The notes beneath the pieces were generated by a model. That model was given only the letters and a program-made list of their open reading frames with translations. It did not search any database and was not told the origin of the DNA. Shown piece after piece: positions 46,615 to 56,940 of a DNA stretch of 64,000 bases (the first letter of the stretch is position 1; each line of letters starts with the position of its first letter). The position numbers and the translations under genes are program-made. This DNA comes from Sphingomonas sp. Leaf208 (lineage in GTDB: Bacteria > Pseudomonadota > Alphaproteobacteria > Sphingomonadales > Sphingomonadaceae), in the NCBI RefSeq assembly GCF_001421415.1, contig NZ_LMKH01000023.1, positions 469,239 to 533,238 of the forward strand, written 5' to 3'.

Positions 46615-47233
46615 GGAAGCGCGCCTCCAGCTTTTCGACAGCGGCGCGCGTCAGCACCAGCGTGTCATGCTTCAGGATGTCGTAAACGTTCGCGCCGGCA
46701 GCCGGCATCACGTTCACTTCGTACAGGTTGCCCGCAGCGAATGCGAAGCTGGTGTCGACCATGTCGCCGTCGATGACGAGCGCACGCTTGCCGAAGCCGA
46801 GCTTTGCGAGATCGCCCTGCAGCGTCTTGGTCTTGCCACCCTCGACAGCCAGGCTGTCCATGATGACCAGCGAACCCGCCTTCGCGTGGCTGCTGAGAGC
46901 CATCCGCAGGCCGAGCGAGCGAACCTTCTTGTTCAGCGACGGGTTGAAGTCACGGACGCGTGCGCCGTGAGCCTTACCACCACCGATGAACACAGGTGCG
47001 CGACGATCGCCGTGACGAGCCGTACCGCCGCCCTTCTGGCGACCGAACTTCTTGCCGGTGCGTGCGACGTCTGCGCGCTCACGGGTGCCGCGAGCCGTCT
47101 CGCGACGCTTCTCGAGCTGCCAGGTGACGACACGGTGCAGGATGTCGGCGCGCGGATCGAGGCCGAAGACCTCGTCGTTGAGCTCGATGTCCGCCTGGTC
47201 GGTACCGGCGAAAGATGAAATCTTGATCTTCAC
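46607..47233 (-). CDS. rplD: 50S ribosomal protein L4
   Basis: A 208-aa protein that in E. coli also represses the S10 operon. It has [20 protein letters not shown] (about residue 17), the [20 protein letters not shown] loop (about 43), [20 protein letters not shown] and the FGKRALVID region. The GTG at 47233 lies 2 bases after the rplC stop. The frame is open upstream, but L4 proteins start here. Confidence 0.96.
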   Translation of the reverse strand: MKIKISSFAGTDQADIELNDEVFGLDPRADILHRVVTWQLEKRRETARGTRERADVARTGKKFGRQKGGGTARHGDRRAPVFIGGGKAHGARVRDFNPSLNKKVRSLGLRMALSSHAKAGSLVIMDSLAVEGGKTKTLQGDLAKLGFGKRALVIDGDMVDTSFAFAAGNLYEVNVMPAAGANVYDILKHDTLVLTRAAVEKLEARFHG

Positions 47234-47235
47234 GC

Positions 47236-47982
47236 TCAGCCCTCCTGGCCGTCGGCTGCAGGTGCGTCGGTCGTTTCGGCCGGCGTGTCTGCTGCGGTGT
47301 TGCTGTTTGCGGTCTTGAGACCAGCGGGGAACGGTGCGTCGGCGTGGCGCGCGACCTTCACCGAGTCCTTGACGAAGAGCCAGCCGCCCTTGGAGCCAGG
47401 AACCGAACCCTTGACGAACAGGAGACCACGCTCGACGTCCGTCGATACGATCTCGAGGTTCTGCTGGGTGCGATACTTGTCGCCCATGTGGCCGGCCATC
47501 TTCTTGTTCTTGAAGACCTTGCCCGGATCCTGGCGCTGACCGGTCGAACCGAGCGAACGGTGCGAGACCGACACGCCGTGGGTTGCCCGCAGACCGCCGA
47601 AGCCCCAACGCTTCATGCCGCCCTGGAAGCCCTTACCCTGGGTCTTGCCCTGGATATCGACGATTTGGCCTGCAACGTAGTGGTCGGCCGAGATCTCGGC
47701 GCCGACGTCGAGCAGGCCGTCTGCGTTCACGCGGAACTCATGGACGACAGCCTTGGGCTCCACTTCGGCCTTGCCGAAATGGCCGCGCTGCGGCTTTGCG
47801 ACATTCTTCGACTTGGCGACACCTGCACCAAGCTGGACGGCAGTGTAGCCGTCACGATCCATTTCGCGAACGGAAACGACCTGATTGCCTTCGAGTGCCA
47901 GAACGGTGACCGGCACGTGCCGACCATCTTCCTGGAACAGGCGGGTCATCCCCATCTTCTTCGCGATCACGCCAGTACGCAT
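47236..47982 (-). CDS. rplC: 50S ribosomal protein L3
   Basis: A 248-aa protein that nucleates large-subunit assembly. It begins [20 protein letters not shown] and has [20 protein letters not shown] (about residue 120), [20 protein letters not shown] and [20 protein letters not shown]-terminal acidic and Ala/Thr-rich tail of about 30 residues ([20 protein letters not shown]) goes beyond the E. coli protein. It follows rpsJ after an unusually long structured spacer. Confidence 0.96.
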   Translation of the reverse strand: MRTGVIAKKMGMTRLFQEDGRHVPVTVLALEGNQVVSVREMDRDGYTAVQLGAGVAKSKNVAKPQRGHFGKAEVEPKAVVHEFRVNADGLLDVGAEISADHYVAGQIVDIQGKTQGKGFQGGMKRWGFGGLRATHGVSVSHRSLGSTGQRQDPGKVFKNKKMAGHMGDKYRTQQNLEIVSTDVERGLLFVKGSVPGSKGGWLFVKDSVKVARHADAPFPAGLKTANSNTAADTPAETTDAPAADGQEG

Positions 47983-48270
47983 GATCTTGTCCCTTCCTAG
48001 ACAGAGGCCCCGTCGGACTATTCCTCGGGGGCTTGCGGACCATGTCCGGAGCGAACTCCATGATGCGTCCACCTGACCCCATTCCCGGCAAAAGCCCTGA
48101 ATGGAGTCGGTTCAACCCGGTAAATACGAAACGTGCCCCCGTCCCGGGCTGGTGCTTCCGCGAATACGGAAGCGTGACGGGGGACGCTGCCCCGTCGGTT
48201 TTCACCGACGGCGGTATCCCAATGTCGAACGGCGCGGGACCGTTACCGGTCGACCGCGCCGCGCCAGCCC
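47983..48270 (-). other. structured 288-base spacer between rpsJ and rplC
   Basis: On the minus strand three stable hairpins lie in succession: CCGTCGGT with ACCGACGG (48192-48211); a long CCCCCGTC with GACGGGGG helix (48136-48183) enclosing GCTTCCG with CGGAAGC; and CATTC with GAATG (48083-48105). A fourth possible helix near the rpsJ stop pairs GGCGCGG with CCGCGCC. rpsJ and rplC are usually nearly adjacent, so a regulatory or processing role is likely. Confidence 0.6.
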
Positions 48271-48579
48271 TTAGGCGAGCTTGATCTCGACGTCAACGCC
48301 AGCGGCGAGGTCCAGCTTCATCAGCGCATCGACCGTCTGCGGCGTCGGCTGGACGATATCCAGCATACGCTTGTACGTGCGTACCTCGAACTGCTCGCGC
48401 GACTTCTTATCGATGTGCGGGCCGCGGTTGACGGTGAACTTTTCGATGCGCGTCGGAAGGGGAATCGGACCGCGGATGAGCGCGCCGGTGCGGCGTGCGG
48501 TGTCGGCGATGTCGCCAGTGGCCTGATCGAGCACACGGTGATCGAACGCCTTCAGACGAATGCGGATATTGCTGTCCAT
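48271..48579 (-). CDS. rpsJ: 30S ribosomal protein S10
   Basis: A 102-aa protein that also acts with NusB in antitermination. It begins [20 protein letters not shown] and has [20 protein letters not shown], the [20 protein letters not shown] segment and [14 protein letters not shown] at the end. It is the first gene of the S10 unit, with a promoter candidate about 75 bases upstream. Confidence 0.97.
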   Translation of the reverse strand: MDSNIRIRLKAFDHRVLDQATGDIADTARRTGALIRGPIPLPTRIEKFTVNRGPHIDKKSREQFEVRTYKRMLDIVQPTPQTVDALMKLDLAAGVDVEIKLA

Positions 48580-48600
48580 AGTCCCTACCGATGCGAAAGA

Positions 48601-48621
48601 GCGGGCCCGTTTCCGGGCTCT
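48601..48621 (-). other. hairpin in the rpsJ leader
   Basis: GAGCCCGGAAACGGGCCCGCTC folds as a hairpin with a GAAA loop on the minus strand (GAGC with GCTC and CCCG with CGGG). It lies between the promoter candidate and the rpsJ start. Confidence 0.45.
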
Positions 48622-48650
48622 TGCTGGTTGATGTTTAAACCGAAGGCGGG

Positions 48651-48679
48651 CCATTACGGGAGAGTCGGTTGAAATGCAA
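48651..48679 (-). promoter_or_regulatory. candidate promoter of the S10 operon
   Basis: On the minus strand TTGCAT (48679-48674), a 17-base spacer and TAATGG (48656-48651). The leader to rpsJ would be about 65 nt. Confidence 0.45.
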
Positions 48680-48729
48680 CTGGCGGTTGAGGGTTTTCCA
48701 GGCGAAGGCACTATCGAAATGCGCCCTGT

Positions 48730-48873
48730 CCTCCCCCTCCGTCACCTTCGGCGCCACCTCCCCCTTGCGGGGGAGGATTGAAGATATCGACACGCTGCCG
48801 CTAAGGTCGCCCCCGCTACTTGATCCTCCCCCGCCAGGGGGAGGTGGCACGCGAAGCGTGGCGGAGGGGGAGG
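48730..48873. repeat. REP-like inverted pair, family 2, upstream of the DUF559 gene
   Basis: Left arm CCTCCCCCTCCGTCACC, then GGCGCCACCTCCCCCTTGCG and GGGGGAGGATT; right arm ATCCTCCCCCGCCAGGGGGA, GGTGGCAC and GGCGGAGGGGGAGG. Its last bases are the ribosome-binding site of the following gene. Confidence 0.87.
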
Positions 48874-48882
48874 CAGGCGATG
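48869..48882 (+). promoter_or_regulatory. REP-derived ribosome-binding site of the DUF559 gene
   Basis: GGAGG (48869-48873), 6 bases before the ATG at 48880, is the outer end of the REP right arm. This decides the start. Confidence 0.65.
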
Positions 48883-49254
48883 CGGCTCGAAGGATCCCTA
48901 CAAGGTCACACCAATGCCAAGCGTCTGCGAAAACAAATGACCCCGCCGGAGATAGCCCTCTGGCTAGCGCTGCGAGCTAACGAAGAAGGCCTACGCTTCC
49001 GAAAGCAACACGCAGCAGGTCCCTACATCCTGGACTTCTACTGCGCACCAGCCCGACTCGCCATCGAAGTAGACGGCGAAGCCCACAACCACGGCAACCG
49101 CCCCCAACGAGACGCCACCCGCGACGCCTGGCTAGTCGCCCAGAACATCCGGACCCTCCACTACCCGGCCCGAGAAATGCTGGCCAACCTCGACGACGTC
49201 GTCCGCCAGATCACGTCCGTCGCACTCCAACGCCGAACCTCCATCGAGAGCTAA
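48880..49254 (+). CDS. DUF559 domain endonuclease-like protein
   Basis: A 124-aa protein of the DUF559/Vsr-like PD-(D/E)XK nuclease group. After a short basic N-terminus (RLRKQMTPPEIALWLALR), the nuclease core shows FRKQHAAGPYILDFYCAPAR with the metal-binding aspartate, then LAIEVDGEAH and a C-terminal VAQNIRTLHYPAREML. The nuclease motifs are intact. It stands alone on the plus strand inside the minus-strand ribosomal cluster, flanked on both sides by family 2 REPs, and uses more A-ending codons (CGA, GAA, CTA) than its neighbours, suggesting acquisition. The biological role is unknown. Confidence 0.85.
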   Translation: MRLEGSLQGHTNAKRLRKQMTPPEIALWLALRANEEGLRFRKQHAAGPYILDFYCAPARLAIEVDGEAHNHGNRPQRDATRDAWLVAQNIRTLHYPAREMLANLDDVVRQITSVALQRRTSIES

Positions 49255-49258
49255 TCGC

Positions 49259-49310
49259 CCCCTCCCCCTCCGACGCCTCCGGCGCCACCTCCCCCTAGCG
49301 GGGGAGGATT
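49259..49310. repeat. REP-like unit, family 2, downstream of the DUF559 gene
   Basis: CCCTCCCCCTCCGACGCC, GGCGCCACCTCCCCCTAGCG and GGGGGAGGATT: a single arm of the same type as the left arm at 48730, starting 4 bases after the stop codon. Confidence 0.85.
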
Positions 49311-49342
49311 GAGTTGGAAGCTGAATGGCCGGGTTGGAGAAA

Positions 49343-49729
49343 TTAGCGGAGGTTACGGCGTACGAAAGTGTAGGATGGTGCGTTGCTTCGATCCATCACC
49401 TCAATGCTGGACGGATCGCGCTCCCGATCAAGTCGTAGCTTGAGCGGATATGCACTGCGATCGATATCGAGCCGGTTGCTGGCGACGCTTACAAGGGCTT
49501 TTGGCAGGACGTAAACGCCGCCCTTATCCCGCTCGATAACATAGGACACAGCTTCGTTCCCGCCCCGCAATTCCCCACCTTGCAGGGCCAAAACGCCACA
49601 GCAGGGATTGTAATAAATCCCATCTGCACTGATTGCAGGCAATCGTGATTCATCAGTCGAGAGAATGATGATCCACGCAGCTACGATGACAAGCACCAGC
49701 GCGATCGATAGCGATTTGCGAGTTGCCAT
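49343..49729 (-). CDS. hypothetical single-pass membrane protein
   Basis: A 128-aa protein with one N-terminal membrane segment (SIALVLVIVAAWIIIL, about residues 8-23), which could be an uncleaved anchor or a signal peptide. The rest is hydrophilic with a YYNPCCGVLALQGGEL segment holding two adjacent cysteines. No family is recognised. It lies between the DUF559 gene and the tuf terminator, in an unusual position inside the ribosomal cluster. Confidence 0.6.
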   Translation of the reverse strand: MATRKSLSIALVLVIVAAWIIILSTDESRLPAISADGIYYNPCCGVLALQGGELRGGNEAVSYVIERDKGGVYVLPKALVSVASNRLDIDRSAYPLKLRLDRERDPSSIEVMDRSNAPSYTFVRRNLR

Positions 49730-49828
49730 AGGCCCTCATACCAAAGTGGGGATGTCCGTCATTGGGCGGAAGCGGACCACGTCGATCACGCTGCCGAGCC
49801 ACTTTGCGTCCCACCTAATCAAAACACG

Positions 49829-49862
49829 AAAAAGCCCGGCCTCTCTCGCGAGAAGCCGGGCT
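49829..49862 (-). terminator. intrinsic terminator of tuf
   Basis: On the minus strand AGCCCGGC and GCCGGGCT pair around a loop containing CTCGCGAG, followed by TTTTT. It ends the str operon. Confidence 0.9.
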
Positions 49863-49893
49863 CTTTTCGATCACCTCCCGAAGGAGAGGATGC

Positions 49894-51087
49894 TTACTTG
49901 TCGATCTGGCTGACGACGCCTGCACCGACGGTACGGCCGCCTTCGCGGATCGTGAAGCGCTGGCCCACGTCCATAGCGATCGGTGCGATCAGCTTGATGC
50001 CGAGCGACACGTTGTCGCCTGGCATGACCATCTCGGTGCCCTCAGGCAGCTCGACGGTGCCGGTCACGTCCGTCGTACGGAAGTAGAACTGCGGGCGGTA
50101 GTTGGCGAAGAACGGCGTGTGACGGCCACCCTCTTCCTTCGACAGCACGTACACTTCCGAGTTGAAGTCGGTGTGCGGCTTGATCGTGCCTGGCTTGCAG
50201 AGCACCTGGCCACGCTCGACTTCGTCGCGTGCGACGCCGCGGATCAGTGCGCCGACGTTATCGCCAGCCTGGCCCTGGTCGAGCAGCTTGCGGAACATCT
50301 CGACGCCCGTGACCGTGGTCTTGCGGACGGTCGGGTGAATGCCGACGATCTCGACTTCCTCGCCAACCTTGACGATGCCGGTCTCGACGCGGCCGGTGAC
50401 AACCGTACCACGACCCGAGATCGAGAACACGTCCTCGATCGGCATCATGAACGGCTTGTCGAGCGGACGCTCGGGCTGCGGGATGTAGTCGTCGACAGCC
50501 TGCATCAGCTCGGTGACGGCGTCGGCACCCAGCTTCTGGTTCGAACCCGACAGTGCGCAGGTAGCCGAACCCTTGATGACGGGGATATCGTCGCCCGGGA
50601 AGTCGTACGAGCTGAGCAGCTCGCGGATTTCCATCTCGACCAGCTCGAGGATTTCCTCGTCGTCGACCAGATCGACCTTGTTCATGAACACGACCATCGC
50701 AGGCACGCCGACCTGGCGTGCGAGCAGGATGTGCTCACGGGTCTGTGGCATCGGGCCATCGGTCGCCGAAACGACGAGGATCGCGCCGTCCATCTGGGCT
50801 GCGCCGGTGATCATGTTCTTCACATAATCGGCGTGGCCCGGGCAATCGACGTGCGCATAGTGACGGTTGGCCGTCTCGTACTCGACGTGTGCGGTCGAGA
50901 TCGTGATGCCGCGCTCGCGCTCCTCGGGAGCCTTGTCGATGTTGGCGAAGTCGACGGCGGTACCGCCGGTCGTCTCTGCCAGAACCTTCGTGATCGCAGC
51001 GGTGAGCGACGTCTTGCCATGATCGACGTGACCGATGGTGCCGATGTTGAGATGCGGCTTGTTCCGCTCAAATTTTGCCTTGGCCAT
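49894..51087 (-). CDS. tuf: elongation factor Tu
   Basis: The GTPase that delivers aminoacyl-tRNA to the ribosome. At 397 aa it is full length, with GTP motifs [10 protein letters not shown] (residue 18), DCPGHADY (about 81) and NKVDLVDD (about 136), and domains 2 and 3 including [10 protein letters not shown] and TVGAGVV near the end. It is the last gene of the str operon, preceded by a 214-base spacer that contains the structured element C. Confidence 0.98.
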   Translation of the reverse strand: MAKAKFERNKPHLNIGTIGHVDHGKTSLTAAITKVLAETTGGTAVDFANIDKAPEERERGITISTAHVEYETANRHYAHVDCPGHADYVKNMITGAAQMDGAILVVSATDGPMPQTREHILLARQVGVPAMVVFMNKVDLVDDEEILELVEMEIRELLSSYDFPGDDIPVIKGSATCALSGSNQKLGADAVTELMQAVDDYIPQPERPLDKPFMMPIEDVFSISGRGTVVTGRVETGIVKVGEEVEIVGIHPTVRKTTVTGVEMFRKLLDQGQAGDNVGALIRGVARDEVERGQVLCKPGTIKPHTDFNSEVYVLSKEEGGRHTPFFANYRPQFYFRTTDVTGTVELPEGTEMVMPGDNVSLGIKLIAPIAMDVGQRFTIREGGRTVGAGVVSQIDK

Positions 51088-51197
51088 TGTTTCCTACCTT
51101 CTGATTCGTATTCCGGTGCCACCCCGGGAACCGCGCGAACGCGGCCCAATAGCGGCTGTTAAAGCGTTGCGCCAGCCCCTGCCTTGCGAAGGGGGCC

Positions 51198-51293
51198 GAC
51201 ACGGAAGTGAATTCCGTGTCGTCGGTCTTCGGGCGAGCCCGAGGCCGGCCGGCCTTTCTGCGTCTCCGAGCCAGGAAAGCCTGGCTCGGTGCG
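51198..51293 (-). ncRNA. structured RNA element, copy C (3' of fusA)
   Basis: Read on the minus strand, starting 8 bases after the fusA stop: CGCAC; a 9-bp hairpin CGAGCCAGG/CCTGGCTCG with loop CTTT; GAGACG; a second hairpin with CGGCCGG, TCGGG/CCCGA and a closing CCG; ACGA; and a third hairpin GACACGGAA/TTCCGTGTC with loop TTCAC. The order and single-stranded bases match copies A (57486) and B (63653), while the stem sequences differ and stay paired. No known family is recognised. Confidence 0.65.
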
Positions 51294-51301
51294 CCTCGGG
51301 C

Positions 51302-53398
<2,097 letters not shown>

Positions 53399-53420
53399 GA
53401 TCGTGCTTCCTTAAGGATAT

Positions 53421-53445
53421 GGGGAGCCGAACGTGCCGGCTCCCC
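53421..53445 (-). other. hairpin in the rpsG-fusA spacer
   Basis: GGGGAGCCG and CGGCTCCCC form a perfect 9-bp stem with a 7-base loop, 23 bases before the fusA start. It may affect fusA translation or mRNA processing. Confidence 0.6.
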
Positions 53446-53512
53446 AATATATAGGTGTTTGCATGACAGGCGAAAGACCGCCCGTCACACGGATAGCAAT
53501 GCTAGGCTTCAA

Positions 53513-53558
53513 AGCCCGCTGTTACCAGCGGCAGGAAGCCCGATGTTACCAGCGGTAG
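53513..53558. repeat. tandem duplication of the rpsG 3' end
   Basis: AGCCCGCTGTTACCAGCGGC and AGCCCGATGTTACCAGCGGT, both followed by AG, repeat with a 24-base period. The second copy contains the rpsG stop codon and its last codons; the first is a non-coding copy just downstream. Confidence 0.75.
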
Positions 53559-54016
53559 TGCGAGAATGCACGGTTGGCTTCCGCCATCCGGTGCGTATCT
53601 TCACGCTTCTTGACCGCGTTGCCACGGTTGTTGGCGGCATCCATCAGCTCACCCGACAGCCGTGCGGCCATCGTGTTCTCGCTGCGCGAACGCGCCGCAC
53701 CGATCAGCCAGCGAATCGCCAGCGCCTGTGCACGCTCGGGACGAACCTCGACCGGCACCTGGTACGTTGCACCACCGACGCGGCGCGAACGGACTTCGAT
53801 GCCCGGCTTCACGTTGTTCAGCGCATCGTGGAAAACGCCGATCGGATCGCGCTTGGCGCGGCTCTCGACGGTTTCGAATGCACCGTACACGATCAGCTCT
53901 GCGACGGACTTCTTGCCGTCCAGCATGACGCTGTTCATGAACTTCGACAGAACCTCATCCCCGAACTTGGGATCAGGCAGGATGACCCGCTTTTCGGGAC
54001 GACGACGACGTGCCAT
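53546..54016 (-). CDS. rpsG: 30S ribosomal protein S7
   Basis: A 156-aa primary 16S-binding protein that in E. coli represses the str operon. It begins [20 protein letters not shown] and has [36 protein letters not shown] and [13 protein letters not shown]. It follows rpsL after a 134-base spacer with two hairpins. Confidence 0.97.
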   Translation of the reverse strand: MARRRRPEKRVILPDPKFGDEVLSKFMNSVMLDGKKSVAELIVYGAFETVESRAKRDPIGVFHDALNNVKPGIEVRSRRVGGATYQVPVEVRPERAQALAIRWLIGAARSRSENTMAARLSGELMDAANNRGNAVKKREDTHRMAEANRAFSHYRW

Positions 54017-54093
54017 TTCAATTTCCTTGTAGACTTCAGCCGGTTCCGGAACACGTCCGGGGCTTACTAAGCTTCGTAACTTCCGAGGCGTGG

Positions 54094-54131
54094 ATCCCGG
54101 ATAAGATCGCCTAAAGCGATCTTTCCGGGAT
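54094..54131 (-). other. hairpin between rpsL and rpsG
   Basis: ATCCCGG and CCGGGAT at the base and AAGATCGC with GCGATCTT above form a long stem with a 5-base loop and small mismatches. The E. coli S7 target lies in the same spacer, so it is a candidate autoregulatory site. Confidence 0.55.
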
Positions 54132-54152
54132 GATCATGCCCCCGGCATGATC
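54132..54152 (-). other. hairpin overlapping the rpsL stop codon
   Basis: GATCATGCC and GGCATGATC form a perfect 9-bp stem with a 3-base loop. The right arm (plus coordinates 54144-54152) includes part of the rpsL stop codon at 54151-54153. Confidence 0.6.
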
Positions 54153-54522
54153 ACTTCGGACGCTTGGCGCCGTACTTGGAACGCGACTGACGCCGGTCCT
54201 TCACACCCTGTGTATCGAGCACGCCGCGCAGGACGTGATAGCGAACACCGGGAAGATCGCGGACACGACCGCCACGGATCAGGACAACCGAATGCTCCTG
54301 AAGATTGTGGCCCTCGCCCGGGATGTAGCTGATGACTTCGCGCTGGTTGGTCAGGCGAACCTTGGCCACCTTGCGCAGAGCCGAGTTCGGCTTCTTCGGG
54401 GTCGTCGTGTAGACGCGCGTGCAAACGCCACGCTTCTGCGGATTTGCTTCCATCGCAGGGACCTTCGACTTGGCCTTCTGCGGATCGCGGCCCTTGCGGA
54501 CCAGCTGGTTGATCGTCGGCAT
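54151..54522 (-). CDS. rpsL: 30S ribosomal protein S12
   Basis: A 123-aa decoding-centre protein. It begins [20 protein letters not shown] and contains [20 protein letters not shown], with lysine at the position (K43) whose change gives streptomycin resistance, so the wild-type residue is present. [18 protein letters not shown] covers the second resistance region (K88 area), also standard. It is the first gene of the str operon. Confidence 0.98.
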   Translation of the reverse strand: MPTINQLVRKGRDPQKAKSKVPAMEANPQKRGVCTRVYTTTPKKPNSALRKVAKVRLTNQREVISYIPGEGHNLQEHSVVLIRGGRVRDLPGVRYHVLRGVLDTQGVKDRRQSRSKYGAKRPK

Positions 54523-54682
54523 TGAAGCCTTCACCTTTCAAGTGGTTACTTTGCTGGAGCCATGAGGCGCCTGAGAATACAAAAAGGACCATAGGAACGC
54601 GGGAGCGCCCCTCAGGTCCTGGAATGCATCCAGCAATGTTCAAGCATGCCCGGCGGGAAACACTCCCGAAGAACAGGCCGCG

Positions 54683-54711
54683 CCTATAGGTCAGGACGGG
54701 GGTGAGGTCAA
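54683..54711 (-). promoter_or_regulatory. candidate promoter of the str operon
   Basis: On the minus strand TTGACC (54711-54706), exactly 17 bases, and TATAGG (54688-54683). This is a good sigma-70-type match upstream of rpsL. Confidence 0.65.
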
Positions 54712-54790
54712 CGGGTTGGAATCGGATGGGGCTGGCGAAGGATTGGCTTCGTGGGCAGAGACAATGGCTCACGCGAATCCGACGACGACA

Positions 54791-54921
54791 CCTCTCTCAT
54801 CCTCCCCTGCCAGGGGGAGGATGAGAGAGGTGTCGGAGGGGGAGGAACACGCCACGCCCGTTGCCCTTACCTCCCCTCCGTCTGGCAAGCGCCAGCCACC
54901 CCCCCATGGCGGGGGAGGATC
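54791..54921. repeat. REP-like inverted pair, family 2
   Basis: The left arm is itself a nearly perfect 17-bp hairpin (CCTCTCTCATCCTCCCC with its complement, 5-base loop). The right arm has CTCCCCTCCG, GCCACCCCCCCATGGC and GGGGGAGGATCG. It lies next to the 3' end of the hydrolase gene and could also end its transcripts. Confidence 0.85.
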
Positions 54922-54933
54922 GCGCGGCACCCT

Positions 54934-55947
54934 CTACCGCGATCGCGTCCCGAGCACCGCCAGTAGCGTCTTCTCGAATCGCGCAGGATCCTCGACCTGT
55001 GGCGAGTGGCCCAAGCCCTCCAGCATAACCAGGTTTGCATTCGGCATCTGCTTCACCGCCCGCGGCGCGACCATCGGCACCGGCTCGAGGAACTTGCGCA
55101 AGTTCGCCGGCGCCTGCGCCCGGCCAAACGCAGTCTTGTCGAGCGTACCGACGATCAGCGTCGTCGACGGCGTGATCCGGTACAGCTCATGCGCGACCGA
55201 TTGCGTCTTGATCATCTCGCTGGTCTTGGCCTGCGCGAGCGCCACGGTGTCGCGCCCTGCCCCCTGGTACATGCCCGCCTGCATCCAGACCCAACGATCA
55301 TAGGATGGCTTCCACACGCCGTGATAATAGTTCTCGAGCTGATATGCCTTGATCGACGCGTAGCTCGTCTTCCTCTCGTTCGCCCACAGCGTGTCGACGT
55401 CGGTATAGGGCACGCCCTCCTCGCCGCGATCCTTCAGGCCGAGCGGATTGACGAGCACCAGCTTCTCGACCGACGCCGGATAAAGAATGGCGTACCGCAT
55501 CGCGAGCATCCCGCCCATCGAATGACCGACGAACGTGGCCCGCGTGATGCCGCGCGATTCGAGCAGCCGCTTGGTGAACGTCGCGAGCATCTCGAAGCTA
55601 TACTGTGCCGCGCGCGGCTTGGACGATTTGCAGAAGCCGATCTGGTCGGGAACGATCACGCGGTAGCCGACCTCGCTCAGCGCCCGTGCGGTGCTGCCCC
55701 AGGTCGCGCCGCAGAAGTTCTTGCCGTGGAGCAGAACGACCGTGCGGCCGTTGGGACGCTGTGGCGCGATGTCCATGAACGCCATCTGCGCAGGGCTGCC
55801 GACGATATCGACTTCCATCGTCTGAACCGGCCACGGATAGGTGAAGCGTTCGAGCTGCGGCCCCAGATCCGGCACCTGCGGAACTGGCCCCGCCCCCATG
55901 ACCAACGCCGCGACCGGCAGCGCCAGCATCATCAATCCCGCCTTCAT
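54934..55947 (-). CDS. alpha/beta hydrolase, exported
   Basis: A 337-aa alpha/beta hydrolase with an N-terminal signal peptide (MLALPVAALVMGAGPVPQ), probably periplasmic. The oxyanion region is VVLLHGKNFCG (about residue 72). The nucleophile elbow is FVGHSMGGML (about 140), the acid VGTLDKTAFG (about 262) and the catalytic histidine EGLGHSPQVE (about 313). All catalytic residues are present. The substrate is unknown. ATG at 55947 is chosen for its GGGAAG ribosome-binding site and the signal peptide. Confidence 0.87.
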   Translation of the reverse strand: MKAGLMMLALPVAALVMGAGPVPQVPDLGPQLERFTYPWPVQTMEVDIVGSPAQMAFMDIAPQRPNGRTVVLLHGKNFCGATWGSTARALSEVGYRVIVPDQIGFCKSSKPRAAQYSFEMLATFTKRLLESRGITRATFVGHSMGGMLAMRYAILYPASVEKLVLVNPLGLKDRGEEGVPYTDVDTLWANERKTSYASIKAYQLENYYHGVWKPSYDRWVWMQAGMYQGAGRDTVALAQAKTSEMIKTQSVAHELYRITPSTTLIVGTLDKTAFGRAQAPANLRKFLEPVPMVAPRAVKQMPNANLVMLEGLGHSPQVEDPARFEKTLLAVLGTRSR

Positions 55948-56072
55948 AGTATACGCTTCCCACATCCAACGAGACGGCTTTAAGGTTAACGGGCAAATCA
56001 TACATTGCGCAACGCATCATCCTTACGACGATAGTTGCGGGACGCTTACAGGACGAATTGCACGCGAGACGC

Positions 56073-56101
56073 TTGCCCTTCCCAAAAACGCTGGGTAAGG
56101 G
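56073..56101 (+). promoter_or_regulatory. candidate promoter of tRNA-Trp
   Basis: TTGCCC (56073-56078), a 17-base spacer, and TAAGGG (56096-56101), 12 bases before the mature tRNA. The spacing is right; the -10 is weak. Confidence 0.45.
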
Positions 56102-56113
56102 GCGCGTCCGTGT

Positions 56114-56190
56114 AGGAGTGTAGCTCAGTTGGTTAGAGCGTCGGTCTCCAAAACCGAAGGCCCTCGGTTCGAATCCGAGCACTCCTGCCA
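56114..56190 (+). tRNA. tRNA-Trp (anticodon CCA)
   Basis: Acceptor AGGAGTG/CACTCCT, D-loop AGCTCAGTTGGTTAGAGC, anticodon loop CTCCAAA with CCA, T-loop GGTTCGAATCC and an encoded CCA end. tRNA-Trp upstream of secE-nusG is a conserved proteobacterial arrangement. Confidence 0.96.
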
Positions 56191-56729
56191 CCCCCTTTAA
56201 ATTCCCGGCAAAAATCGCGGCGATTGCGCTCACCGCTCTCCCGCGTCCATCACGATTGCAGAAATTGCATTTCATAATGCAATTTTCGCAATTGATCTAT
56301 GATGTGCTGCGATGCACAACGATCAGGCCTTTCAGGCATCCTCTCCTAAAAACTTTCACGGCCGGTCTTGTACCGGCCTTTTTTTTGGTCTCGATCGCGC
56401 GTACACCGTCCGTGCCGTCGTCAAGCCGAACGATAAATAGAAACCGTGGGAGCGGAGCCGCCGGTCAAACCGGCACCGGCAAGACGATCGTGCGGGGGAT
56501 CGAGTGACCCAAGCGCTCTCCCCCGCCACTTCTCCCGGTCACCGCCGTGTCGCTTTCGATACGACGCCGACCCCTCTCCTGCCGCGCACTTGCTTTCACG
56601 ACGGGTGGAAGCTATCTGCCGCGCTTCCGACAGCGAGGACGGACCTGCCGCCGCTGCCCTTCACAGGGAGCGGCTAGTGGGTCTATGCCTCGCATCTCAG
56701 TTTCTCAATAAGCGGGTGCGAAGAACATC
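56191..56729. other. 539-base gap between tRNA-Trp and secE
   Basis: Contains the tRNA terminator at 56360 and otherwise nothing convincing. Short frames are present, one ending with a Walker A-like GQTGTGKT by chance. A promoter for secE was not recognised. Confidence 0.55.
56360..56386 (+). terminator. intrinsic terminator after tRNA-Trp
   Basis: GGCCGGT and ACCGGCC with a 5-base loop, then eight T residues. It is a textbook terminator about 170 bases past the tRNA. Confidence 0.92.
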
Positions 56730-56927
56730 GTGGCGAAAACGTCCCCACTCGAATTCATCCAGCAGGTCCGCAACGAGACCGCGAAGGTCACGTGGCCGAC
56801 GCGTCGCGAGACGGTCATGACCGGCGTGATGGTGGTGATCATGACGACGATCCTCGCGGTCTTCTTCTTCGGCGTCGACTCGATCCTGCAAGCGATCGTT
56901 TCCCTGCTCCTCAAACTCGCTCAGTAA
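56730..56927 (+). CDS. secE: preprotein translocase subunit SecE
   Basis: A 65-aa single-helix Sec subunit of the short form. It begins MAKTSPLEFIQQVRNETAKV, with the conserved WPTRRET at residue 22 and one transmembrane helix (about 31-58). GTG start; it is followed by nusG after 13 bases. Confidence 0.95.
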   Translation: MAKTSPLEFIQQVRNETAKVTWPTRRETVMTGVMVVIMTTILAVFFFGVDSILQAIVSLLLKLAQ

Positions 56928-56940
56928 GCAAGGTTCCGTC

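Larger units (their letters stand above)
54523..54933. other. 411-base region between rpsL and the alpha/beta hydrolase
   Basis: Holds the str promoter candidate (54683-54711), a leader of about 155 nt with small hairpins (CTGGA/TCCAG, GGACC/GGTCC) and a REP pair next to the hydrolase gene. No gene was seen. Confidence 0.6.

Noticed and set aside
54716..55303. A 195-codon plus-strand frame over the REP and hydrolase end
   Set aside because: It consists of REP sequence followed by antisense of the hydrolase gene.
56256..56507. An 83-codon frame ending in GQTGTGKT, which resembles a Walker A motif
   Set aside because: The frame is short, spans the tRNA-Trp terminator, and has no other ATPase motif. 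The match is most likely chance.
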